Assembly (NCBI GenBank): GCA_013330385.1 | Contig: DUIL01000044.1 | Coordinates: 648-14,742 of the forward strand | DNA: 14,095 nt | DNA from: Candidatus Thalassarchaeaceae archaeon | Lineage (GTDB): Archaea > Thermoplasmatota > Poseidoniia > Poseidoniales > Thalassarchaeaceae | Reading direction: 5' to 3' | In this document: in pieces, positions 7,642 through 14,095 of the stretch | Layout: each line of letters starts with the position of its first letter | How positions within the stretch are numbered: the stretch's first letter is position 1 | Program-made: the position numbers and the translations under genes | Notes under the pieces: model-generated | What the model was told of the DNA's origin: nothing | The model's database searches: none | The model's input: the letters and a program-made list of their open reading frames with translations, nothing else

Positions 7642-10600
7642 CAGACATCACTCCTGATAGCTACTGAACAAGTAGAAGATACAGGGCAATATTTGCATGT
7701 ATCCTCACTTGGAGTTGGATGAACACGCCCATTAGCGGCTCCTGCCGCAGTTCCAAGAGCTACGGACAGCCTCTGAGCCATCCAAGCCCGGAATGGGTCA
7801 CTATTAGGTTTAGAATCCTCATCAGGGAAACGGAAACGGAGATGGGTTGTATTGGTTCGGCTTCCATATGGAAGATTTTCTGAAGGCTGGTGGAGTTGGC
7901 TTGAGGTTTCTACCCAATGCTCAGTCTCATGACCCATGACACTAATTCCAGCTCCTACAACTAGATCGCCGGGGTGAGCAATTTCCCAAGCACGAGCATA
8001 AAGTGCAATCTGCACCTCTTCAAGCAGACCGATTTTGTGCCTTGTTTCGGACTTCTTTGATTCGGTCGTCTTGAGATCTCGGATAATTACAAGGCGACGG
8101 GGGTTCCAAGATGAGTCGTGTAGGCGTATTGGTGCTACTGAGTCGCTCCCTTTTTCATCAATCAAATTTCTTATATCGTCATCGAAAGGAATCAAGTCAA
8201 CGCGATCTATCTTACCACGAAGACGAATCGCGGGTAGAGACTCTTGGTTGGGGCTAGTAAGTTCCTGAGGGATACTAATTAAAATTCCATCACTATCATG
8301 TGATAGTGCCTCCCACTCGTAAGCGATTGGAACGGCACCTCTAACCATATATTCTGATTCAATTATGGTTCCAACTCGGCCTGCCGGAGCGATAGGTGTT
8401 TGATTGATATCCCAATCCATCCACTGAGTTCTAGTCATTCCAGTAAGCATGCGTAGTCTATTTGTTGAAACCGCATCCGTTCTATCTAACCAGGGTGCAA
8501 GGTGAGCTAATTCCTCTAAAGCAATTGCCTGTAATTCAGAATTACTTAAATTTGAATTCGCTATATTCAACGGGCTACTATTCGAGAGGATTTCTTCAAT
8601 GGACCGTTCAACTCCTTCTTCCATCCCTAGAACTCTCTGTAGAAGGTGATGATGGACTTCATGTAGTAACTGACCATGAGTACGAGGATCCAAATCCTCT
8701 TCCTGTTTCTCCTCATCCTTTGCATTGAGACCCTTTGTCAACCAACCTCTTCGAGGACAAGTAATCCATTCTTTCAATCGACTTGCTGACCATTTTGGAA
8801 CCGTTTGCTCGGCTCCATTCAAGTGCCCGTGCCTTGAATCATAACTTTCAGAACCGGTTGGTGCAGGACAAAATGGACGGGGATCAATTGTTGCTATTCC
8901 TCCAATAACTGGCCAATAGGATGCTGCACGCGGCTTAATTTTTGATTTGGAAGGAGTACGGAGTAATTCTGCCTCACTCACACTAAGAATTAGGGGGCGA
9001 GCAGTTGGAGAAAGATATCCTTGATCATCTGTTTGACGAGGTCGACGGCGAGAGATATCTTGCTGAATTTTAGTATCGAGTGGGATAGAAATTGCATTTG
9101 GATTCAGAGGGCTTCGGGATGGGGGTTGCATATCTGACAACTGGCGCCCATCCAAACTTCGAGTGAGCCGAGGATTACAAGAGGATTGAGGAGAAGATTG
9201 GAAAGGTGTGGTCTGATTTTCAGGGTCAACTATACTAGCCCACTCTCGAATTGGAGCTGCCGCCGGTGAGGCATCATCTAAACTGGGGTCAAGAATGATA
9301 ATTTGATCCCGTGCCGCAGCTAGCAAATGCGAAAGATGATGTCTCGCTTGACGTATTGGAGTGTCGGGACGTAGAATGTTGAGATTGTGCCTATCTTCAT
9401 CACCTAGGAAGGAAAACTTCGGCACTCTCAGATTCCAAGAACTACTGGAAATATTCGCGAGAATGATGATATCAGCAGTACAACCTAAAGCATCTGCAGG
9501 GGATAATAATCTAACATTTGAGTGTGTCATTTGACCTACAGAGGGGATAGCTGTAGTGGATAAAATATGTTGTAATTCTTCAACCCATTCAATACCACCA
9601 GAAGGCGCACTCTGACCAGTACTTGCTTGCATCCTACGAAGGCGGCGTCTTGCATCTACGAGACCCTGTATGATGCTTGCTGGAAGAGCTTCGGAGCCAT
9701 CTGAATTAATTATCCCTGACTCAATATCAATTCGAGAAAGGGTGGCAGAAAGCCATTCATCTCCTGAATTAGGACTATCTGGCTTAGGGAGTATGTTTCG
9801 AGTATGACAACCTATCCAAAAATCCTCATTATCTAAAGCAGCCCTATCGTATGTTGCAAGTAGAGATTGATTGGCTTTAGCAAGACATAGTACAAACCAC
9901 TGTGTTGATTCTTTTTGTAAAGCACTACGCTCATCTTTAGGTGGGCGAGAAAGTGTTTCTAACCACCGTAAAAGAGCACCAGGACCACCAAGAACATGTT
10001 CATTGCGAGCTAATTCAGTCAGTGTATCAGGATCTGCCATGGGTCGAATATTAGCATCAGTAGGATGCTCAGATGGAGATTCAAAGAGATTAATTGATCC
10101 CTGTATAGCAAGGGCTCTCAGCCCCTCTAAGGAGAAACTGTTTGGACCGTGACAAATACCTGCAGCTGATGAAACCCAGTGACCAAGAGATTTGCTAGAA
10201 GCCATTCCTTCTTCTGATAGGATATGGATTCCTAGATTGCTCAATTCTTTTTTCCATCGTTCCCGATTATCTGAAAGATTAGGATCAATCAAGAGAATTG
10301 ATTTGTCAGGATTTTCAATTAACTGAGGTTGGATAATATCAATACTAGTAGAAATAGAGTGCTCTTCACGTTGTACTAGGACTCTGGTTTGAGTTGCTTT
10401 TGGTTTGGCTTCTGTAGCAGAATAAATAGAATGATTTGGTAACCATTCAGGTAGATTTTTGTTATCAGATATGGAGTATTCATCAATTAGCAGCATACCG
10501 TGAGTCCCTAGTCTGAAATTTCCGGGATTTACCAATTGATGAATGGGTCGGTGTTTGGAAATAGACAACAGAAGTTCGCAGTATATGGAAGGAATCATTG

Positions 10601-11243
10601 GAGCGTGATTTAGGAGTATTATTCCGTGCACCTCACGAAGACTAAATGGAGTATTATTCAAATCTGAGAGTCCTTCGATAACAGTTGAAGTCACAGAATC
10701 AGGATGAGTTTGACCGAGTTGACTTTCAAGCTTAGATATTAATCGAGAGAATGTGCTGATTCCAGGGCCGTCCCAATCATTCAAACAACTCTCTCTAGCA
10801 AGTAAGGAATGTAATTCTGCAAGAGCCCTAGTTTTGTGCTCATTCCATTCGAGATCCTCTAAGGGATTCAGAATAGGAAATTCCAATCTTTGTGCTGCAT
10901 TTGCACAGGCTTCATTCAAAATAATCTCCCAACCACCTGATGATGATAATGCGCGGGGTATCCTAAAATCAGCCAATAGAGCAGTCTCTAAAGACGACAA
11001 AGTATGGTGTAGTGTACGATCAATTACCACACTTTCGTCAGCCAAATTCTCTAGTGATTCACGTCTTGCTTCTTCGGTTGGATATAGGATGAGGATACGG
11101 GCAGGACCGCCTTCAGAAAACGAACGAGGGTCTCGGCACTGGGCCAGCATATGCTCAATGAGCCATTGAGGAAGAGCACCGGGGCTCGCCTCCTCACTAG
11201 TGATATTGAACTTCGTATCGAGAATCATGGCCTCACCGAGCAT
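7641..11243 (-). CDS. addB: AddB-like inactivated helicase with Fe-S PD-(D/E)XK nuclease
   Basis: A protein of about 1200 residues, the probable partner of the AddA-like helicase in a DNA-end-processing heterodimer. Residues here are numbered from the TTG at 11246, one codon before the chosen ATG. The N-terminal part has the helicase-like shape without Walker A: ARILILYPTEEARRE (49-63) stands where the ATP loop would follow, and no GKT/GKS is seen. Degenerate late helicase motifs remain around 588-605 (GCTADIIILANISSSSWN) and 631-655. The C-terminal nuclease has Cys830 (ITCPRRGW), His862 (QLLHEVHHH), Asp1014 (GKIDRVD), Asp1057 and Lys1059 (IIRDLKTTE), Gln1079/Tyr1083 (VQIALYARA) and the terminal CKYCPVSSTC (Cys1184, 1187, 1193). 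With Cys830 these make the C…CxxCx5C iron-sulfur staple known from AddB and Cas4. The ATG at 11243 has GGGGAG eight bases upstream; an in-frame ATG at 11228 is the alternative. Length fits AddB. Being directly coupled to the AddA-like gene strongly supports the call. Confidence 0.82.
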   Translation of the reverse strand: MLGEAMILDTKFNITSEEASPGALPQWLIEHMLAQCRDPRSFSEGGPARILILYPTEEARRESLENLADESVVIDRTLHHTLSSLETALLADFRIPRALSSSGGWEIILNEACANAAQRLEFPILNPLEDLEWNEHKTRALAELHSLLARESCLNDWDGPGISTFSRLISKLESQLGQTHPDSVTSTVIEGLSDLNNTPFSLREVHGIILLNHAPMIPSIYCELLLSISKHRPIHQLVNPGNFRLGTHGMLLIDEYSISDNKNLPEWLPNHSIYSATEAKPKATQTRVLVQREEHSISTSIDIIQPQLIENPDKSILLIDPNLSDNRERWKKELSNLGIHILSEEGMASSKSLGHWVSSAAGICHGPNSFSLEGLRALAIQGSINLFESPSEHPTDANIRPMADPDTLTELARNEHVLGGPGALLRWLETLSRPPKDERSALQKESTQWFVLCLAKANQSLLATYDRAALDNEDFWIGCHTRNILPKPDSPNSGDEWLSATLSRIDIESGIINSDGSEALPASIIQGLVDARRRLRRMQASTGQSAPSGGIEWVEELQHILSTTAIPSVGQMTHSNVRLLSPADALGCTADIIILANISSSSWNLRVPKFSFLGDEDRHNLNILRPDTPIRQARHHLSHLLAAARDQIIILDPSLDDASPAAAPIREWASIVDPENQTTPFQSSPQSSCNPRLTRSLDGRQLSDMQPPSRSPLNPNAISIPLDTKIQQDISRRRPRQTDDQGYLSPTARPLILSVSEAELLRTPSKSKIKPRAASYWPVIGGIATIDPRPFCPAPTGSESYDSRHGHLNGAEQTVPKWSASRLKEWITCPRRGWLTKGLNAKDEEKQEEDLDPRTHGQLLHEVHHHLLQRVLGMEEGVERSIEEILSNSSPLNIANSNLSNSELQAIALEELAHLAPWLDRTDAVSTNRLRMLTGMTRTQWMDWDINQTPIAPAGRVGTIIESEYMVRGAVPIAYEWEALSHDSDGILISIPQELTSPNQESLPAIRLRGKIDRVDLIPFDDDIRNLIDEKGSDSVAPIRLHDSSWNPRRLVIIRDLKTTESKKSETRHKIGLLEEVQIALYARAWEIAHPGDLVVGAGISVMGHETEHWVETSSQLHQPSENLPYGSRTNTTHLRFRFPDEDSKPNSDPFRAWMAQRLSVALGTAAGAANGRVHPTPSEDTCKYCPVSSTCSVAIRSDV
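7648..7655 (-). promoter_or_regulatory. Shine-Dalgarno site for the AddA-like gene, inside the end of the AddB-like gene
   Basis: AGGAGTGA on the minus strand ends six bases before the ATG at 7641 and lies within the last codons of the AddB-like gene. Together with the TGATG overlap it supports translational coupling and favours this ATG over the in-frame ATG two codons later. Confidence 0.65.
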
Positions 11244-11251
11244 CAACGATG

Positions 11252-11257
11252 CTCCCC
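11252..11257 (-). promoter_or_regulatory. Ribosome-binding site choosing the AddB-like start
   Basis: GGGGAG on the minus strand is eight bases before the ATG at 11243, a suitable spacing. The preceding TTG at 11246 is in frame but is a poorer start codon. A second in-frame ATG at 11228 has GGTGAGG only two bases away, which is too close to be ideal. A weak AAATA element near 11280-11286 could be a TATA box for a separate AddBA transcript. Confidence 0.4.
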
Positions 11258-11300
11258 GAGGGTACTTGAACCCGACGGAGGTATTTGGAGAGAATCGTTC

Positions 11301-12257
11301 TCAATCCTCTCGAATTGCACGAGCCAAAGGAACCGCTACAAGCAATGAGAGGAAAGTTGCAATACCAACTCCTGGGAGTTCAAATCCGCTCTCACTGCTT
11401 TCGATTTCCCAATCTATCAATAGAATTGCAGTCATATCATCACCGTCCCAAGCCACAGGAACATCTGTGGTCAGGCTGGAATTGCTTCCTTCAAGCATAA
11501 TTGACTCGTGTAGAACATGTCGGTAGTCATCCAAACCATTTGAGCCGTCCTCAAAATTCGCACTATCTTCAACAAACATTAGCCACGCTGTGGTTTTTTG
11601 GGTCGGACATTCGTCGGCACAAGCGAAGGCGAGATTATCAAAAGACCAAGAAAAGGTGCTGACGTCAGCAATCACATTGACACTAAACTGAATCTCTCCA
11701 CCCATGAACCATGCCAAATTACCAACAGAAAGAGATAGGTCATAATCGCTAATCAGACTCTCTCCCGTCGGAGTTGAGCCTGTGTGCATTCTAGCACCAT
11801 CGATTACAGAAGTTGGTGCCGCTCTTTCAAGACCTACTTCATTCTCAGATGATTCTCCATATAATGAAACCCATCTTTCTTCAGTACTATTACTGCCAAA
11901 TGGATCCTCAATCTCATACCAGTGTCTATGATAAAGAATTTGTACAACATCAAAGTCCTCTACCGCCTCACTCATAGCACCTTCACTAGCTACACAATTC
12001 GTACACCAGGTTGCTGTGTAAGTTTCTATAATTTTAGGAAGATTTTCATATTCCATTGAAACTGTTGAATCATTACCGTCAAGATGCAACGTAAGACCAC
12101 CGAAAGTACCTGCTCTCTCTTGGTTACGAGCAACACTCCATACTGATTCACTCTCAGCAAGTGCAGCACTGGGTGCAAGAAGCATTGCCGTCAAAACGAG
12201 GGCAAGGAGAGTTCGCATTGGTTTCGCGAGTCTGAGGTCTAGTTGAAGCATTCGCAT
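11301..12257 (-). CDS. Secreted, membrane-anchored thioredoxin-fold protein with CxxC active site
   Basis: This is a probable extracytoplasmic thiol-disulfide or thioredoxin-like protein. Residues 14-34 (MRTLLALVLTAMLLAPSAALA) form a typical signal peptide ending in an ALA-type cleavage site. TYTATWCTNCVASEG (79-93) carries the Cys85-x-x-Cys88 motif preceded by Trp, as in thioredoxins. AAPTSVIDG (146-154) fits the cis-proline loop (Pro148). A second cysteine pair, FACADEC (Cys213, Cys217), lies in the poorly conserved second half, which looks like a beta-rich domain. The C terminus has ELPGVG, a hydrophobic span (about 297-313) and the basic/charged end ARAIRED. This resembles PGF-CTERM-like archaeal surface anchors, although I cannot prove sorting. 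The ATG at 12257 directly follows the aldolase TAG; the ATG at 12218 gives a cleaner signal peptide and may be the true start. Neither has a clear Shine-Dalgarno site, so the start is uncertain. The partner substrate is unknown. Confidence 0.78.
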   Translation of the reverse strand: MRMLQLDLRLAKPMRTLLALVLTAMLLAPSAALAESESVWSVARNQERAGTFGGLTLHLDGNDSTVSMEYENLPKIIETYTATWCTNCVASEGAMSEAVEDFDVVQILYHRHWYEIEDPFGSNSTEERWVSLYGESSENEVGLERAAPTSVIDGARMHTGSTPTGESLISDYDLSLSVGNLAWFMGGEIQFSVNVIADVSTFSWSFDNLAFACADECPTQKTTAWLMFVEDSANFEDGSNGLDDYRHVLHESIMLEGSNSSLTTDVPVAWDGDDMTAILLIDWEIESSESGFELPGVGIATFLSLLVAVPLARAIRED

Positions 12258-13304
12258 CTATTGCATCGAAGAAAAAGCCGAAATAGTGCGCTCAATATCT
12301 TCATCGGTTATGTGTAAATGAGTTACAGCACGCACTACAGAATCATTGATTGTTAGAATATCAACACCTTGAGATGCAAGATGTTCGACCACCTTATCTG
12401 CAGTCCCTTCTGGAGTTCTTACAAATACCATATTTGATTGAACTGAATCTAAATCAACTTCAAAATGAGAATCAGAATTTACGGCTATTGCAAGCCTATG
12501 AGCTCGCTCATGATCTTCTGAAAGACGCTCAATATGATTGTCTATTGCATATAGGCCACAAGCAGCAATTACACCCGCCTGACGCATACCTCCACCGAAC
12601 ATCTTGCGCCAGCGATGAGCCAAGGCTATGAACTCCGATGAACCTACCAATACACTACCCACTGGAGCACCAAGGCCCTTCGATAAGCAAATGGAAACTG
12701 AATCATAGTCCCTAACTATGCGAGCAGGGGCAGTTCCAGTAGCAATCGCGGCGTTGAATAAACGAGCTCCGTCCATGTGTGCAGCGCAATCATTGTCATG
12801 AGCAATCTTAGCAATTGCATCCAAGGTTTCTTGCGGATAACAGGTTCCACCACCTCTATTCGAGGTATTCTCAACACAGACTAGAGAACCATTAGGAAAG
12901 TGGCCAAGGCTACCATCACCTTTGCGGATAGCCTTAGCAACATCTTCGGGTGTCATGATTCCAAGTTTCCCCGGAACTAAGGCTACTGAACATCCAGAAA
13001 GAGCTGCATATCCTCCTCCTTCGTAGACGTAGATGTGACTAGTACTCTCAGTAACTATCTCATCGCCCGGATTCGTGTGAGCCCGTATGGCAATTGCATT
13101 CGACATTGTACCACTTGGTACAAAGAGAGCTGCTTCCTTTCCTAGCATCGCTGCTAGCCTGTTCTGCAACTCAATTACTGTTTGATCATCGCCTAGAACA
13201 TCATCACCAACCACTGCATTTTGCATGGCATCCCGCATTGCAGGAATTGGTTGAGTAACCGTATCACTACGGAGGTCAACCCGGTCGCCCATGTAGTGTC
13301 TCAT
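12258..13304 (-). CDS. ltaE: Low-specificity L-threonine aldolase (PLP-dependent)
   Basis: This enzyme cleaves L-threonine or L-allo-threonine (and other beta-hydroxy amino acids) to glycine and an aldehyde in the cytosol. The family pattern is continuous. VDLRSDTVTQP (9-19) opens the fold. GDDVLGDD (33-40) is the family substrate/oligomer segment. FVPSGTMSNAIA (61-72) binds the cofactor phosphate. His90 (ESTSHIY) stacks on the pyridine ring. HMDGARLFNA (176-185) holds Asp178, which pairs with the ring nitrogen. SICLSKGLGAPVGS holds the Schiff-base Lys209. The length of 348 residues is normal. The ATG at 13304 adds four residues ahead of MGDRVDLRSD; the ATG at 13292 would also fit, since most homologues begin very near 'DLRSDT'. 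There is no clear Shine-Dalgarno site, and a TATA-like element upstream would give a nearly leaderless transcript from 13304. The next gene follows with zero spacing, so co-transcription is likely. Confidence 0.95.
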   Translation of the reverse strand: MRHYMGDRVDLRSDTVTQPIPAMRDAMQNAVVGDDVLGDDQTVIELQNRLAAMLGKEAALFVPSGTMSNAIAIRAHTNPGDEIVTESTSHIYVYEGGGYAALSGCSVALVPGKLGIMTPEDVAKAIRKGDGSLGHFPNGSLVCVENTSNRGGGTCYPQETLDAIAKIAHDNDCAAHMDGARLFNAAIATGTAPARIVRDYDSVSICLSKGLGAPVGSVLVGSSEFIALAHRWRKMFGGGMRQAGVIAACGLYAIDNHIERLSEDHERAHRLAIAVNSDSHFEVDLDSVQSNMVFVRTPEGTADKVVEHLASQGVDILTINDSVVRAVTHLHITDEDIERTISAFSSMQ

Positions 13305-13329
13305 GAGCCGAGCATGGGGTTTTCACATA

Positions 13330-13339
13330 TCAAATAAAG
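13330..13339 (-). promoter_or_regulatory. Possible TATA box ahead of the threonine aldolase gene
   Basis: CTTTATTTGA on the minus strand is centred about 31 bases upstream of the ATG at 13304, in the 41-base gap after the Cys-rich repeat gene. In archaea this would place transcription start within a few bases of the start codon, matching the absence of a Shine-Dalgarno site. The T-rich part could instead help terminate the preceding gene. The evidence is spacing and composition only. Confidence 0.35.
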
Positions 13340-13345
13340 CAGTAT

Positions 13346-14095
13346 TCACTCTTCCTCTTTTACCGGCCTAGGTCTACGCTTTTTCATTGGTTTAGAAGAA
13401 CGTTGTCTCTTCTTTGGCTTGGGTTTAGAACGCTGCATCATTAATGCACCAACTACTACCAATAACACAACTGCGCCACCAATTACTGCAATAGGAAGAC
13501 CTCCTTCATCAGCATCCTTAATGCATGAGGTCTGACCAATTAATGGCTGAGATTCACCACTAGGGCATTTTTCTTGAGTGGTACTTCCTGTATTTACAAC
13601 AAAATAATCAAATGAAGCCAATTTACATTCAGAAGATCCGATTAATGGTTGATAACTTCCTGCCGCGCAAGGTGTTTGTTGGTCTGCTCCTTCAGAGTCA
13701 ACATAATTTCCTCTGTCAGCTGTTTCGCAAGAAGTTTGACCAGCTAGTGATTGGTATGAGCCAATTTCACAAGGAGTCTGTTGCGTCGCTATATTATGGC
13801 TCACGTAATTTCCAGGTTCGGCATCTAAGCAACTACCTTGTTGAGGTTCGGGTTGGAATGTGCCTTCAGTACATCCAGAAGGTGCTGTGGAACCTTCGGC
13901 TGAATAATACCCGGCGATAGTGGGGGTACATTCGGCAGAGCCTGATTCAGATTGGTAAGTACCGGCATCACAAACAGTTTGACTCGCTTGTGCTGGTAAC
14001 GGAACGTGAGATCCAGGACTTGCATCAATACAGGCAGATGAACTGGTTGAACCTGTGTCTGGATTGTAAGTCCCTGCTAAACAAGCAATTTGACT
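13346..14095 (-). CDS. C-terminal part of a Cys-rich repeat (ephrin-receptor-like / GCC2_GCC3) membrane-anchored surface protein, 5' partial
   Basis: The minus frame is open without a stop from the stop codon at 13346 to the window edge, so these 249 residues are the end of a larger protein. Residues 1-191 hold six repeats of roughly 33 residues following C-x-x-G-(T/S)-(Y/F)-Q-x…G…C-x-x-A-x-x-G-x-Y-x, with 12 evenly spaced cysteines (positions 5, 22, 42, 56, 75, 89, 109, 123, 143, 157, 176, 191), probably paired in disulfides outside the cell. A transmembrane helix (about 200-220, PIAVIGGAVVLLVVVGALMM) follows, then a strongly basic cytoplasmic tail (KPKPKKRQRSSKPMKKRR) ending in Glu residues. 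This is a type I membrane topology. The repeats resemble the GCC2_GCC3 / ephrin-receptor-like family, which is common in large predicted surface proteins of Marine Group II archaea; ligand and role are unknown. A GTG at 13804 could pass for a start but lies inside a repeat. Confidence 0.85.
   Translation of the reverse strand, partial: SQIACLAGTYNPDTGSTSSSACIDASPGSHVPLPAQASQTVCDAGTYQSESGSAECTPTIAGYYSAEGSTAPSGCTEGTFQPEPQQGSCLDAEPGNYVSHNIATQQTPCEIGSYQSLAGQTSCETADRGNYVDSEGADQQTPCAAGSYQPLIGSSECKLASFDYFVVNTGSTTQEKCPSGESQPLIGQTSCIKDADEGGLPIAVIGGAVVLLVVVGALMMQRSKPKPKKRQRSSKPMKKRRPRPVKEEE
13523..14095 (-). repeat. Tandem Cys-rich protein repeats (six units visible, continuing past the window edge)
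   Basis: Units begin near TY/SYQ motifs: CLAGTYNP, CDAGTYQS, CTEGTFQP, CEIGSYQS, CAAGSYQP and CPSGESQP. Each has a second cysteine 14-17 residues later. The units have diverged in sequence while keeping the cysteine and glycine positions, so they are old repeats held by selection on the fold, not recent DNA duplications. The last unit has lost the tyrosine and runs into the membrane linker. Confidence 0.8.

Noticed and set aside
10753..11169. A 138-residue plus-strand frame opposite the AddB-like gene
   Set aside because: Its composition is that of an antisense shadow (rich in Ser, Arg and Leu with no motif), and the minus strand there encodes a supported gene.
2671..11243. A CRISPR-Cas4 or other Cas locus, suggested by the Fe-S PD-(D/E)XK nucleases
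   Set aside because: No repeat-spacer array and no Cas1, Cas2 or effector gene is present. The nuclease domains sit at the ends of helicase-type proteins as in AddAB.
11244..11246. TTG one codon upstream of ATG 11243 as the AddB-like start
   Set aside because: An ATG follows immediately with a well-spaced GGGGAG, so the rarer TTG start is not needed.
13346..13804. A 152-residue reading frame beginning at GTG 13804 as a complete gene
   Set aside because: The same frame continues without a stop to the window edge, and the repeats and cysteine spacing run straight through the GTG, so it is an internal codon of a longer gene.
13825..14028. A 67-residue minus-strand frame
   Set aside because: It lies in a different frame over the Cys-rich repeats of the larger gene and has no family features.
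1..14095. Insertion sequence, phage or integrated element
   Set aside because: No transposase, integrase, terminal inverted repeat or target duplication was seen; gene style and packing look uniform along the window.

Overview
The window looks like a piece of an archaeal chromosome, most likely from a marine planktonic euryarchaeon of the Marine Group II / Poseidoniales type. Three things point there. A membrane-anchored protein is built from Cys-rich 'C-x-x-G-(T/S)-Y-Q-P…G…C' repeats. A secreted redox-fold protein ends in a 'PGVG'-type transmembrane tail. Genes are tightly packed, with AT-rich TATA-like elements and some Shine-Dalgarno-like sites. This assignment comes from protein style only and is not proven by a marker gene; no rRNA, tRNA, CRISPR array or insertion sequence was seen.

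Layout, left to right. (1) The plus strand carries the 3' end of a left-hexapeptide-repeat protein (1-453, cut by the window edge). Its sequence style matches the C-terminal domain of Pls-like peptide synthetases and related acyltransferases. (2) Everything else is on the minus strand and forms one directon, read from right to left: a truncated Cys-rich repeat membrane protein (13346-14095), a PLP-dependent low-specificity threonine aldolase (12258-13304), a secreted thioredoxin-fold protein with a CxxC motif (11301-12257), an AddB-like inactive-helicase/nuclease (7641-11243), an AddA-like UvrD-family helicase/nuclease (2671-7641), an M20 metallopeptidase (1211-2623) and a coiled-coil protein with an acidic tail (454-1077). 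The last of these meets the plus-strand gene stop-to-stop with no spacer.

The centrepiece is the AddB/AddA pair: two very large proteins (about 1200 and 1656 residues) translationally coupled by a TGATG stop/start overlap. AddA has all the SF1 helicase motifs plus a C-terminal PD-(D/E)XK nuclease. AddB has no Walker A but keeps a PD-(D/E)XK nuclease. Together they should form a heterodimer that processes double-strand DNA ends before recombination, or degrades linear foreign DNA. Such complexes are typical of bacteria, whereas archaea normally use Mre11-Rad50-HerA-NurA. Both nuclease domains carry the four-cysteine pattern of an Fe-S cluster, which in well-studied AddAB is known only from AddB.

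The remaining genes (aldolase, secreted redox protein, peptidase) are housekeeping or cell-surface functions with no evident link to DNA repair, although they share the same strand and short spacers. The only intergenic gap above 60 bases (1078-1210) holds several short inverted repeats and a possible promoter for the coiled-coil gene. No gap exceeds 300 bases.
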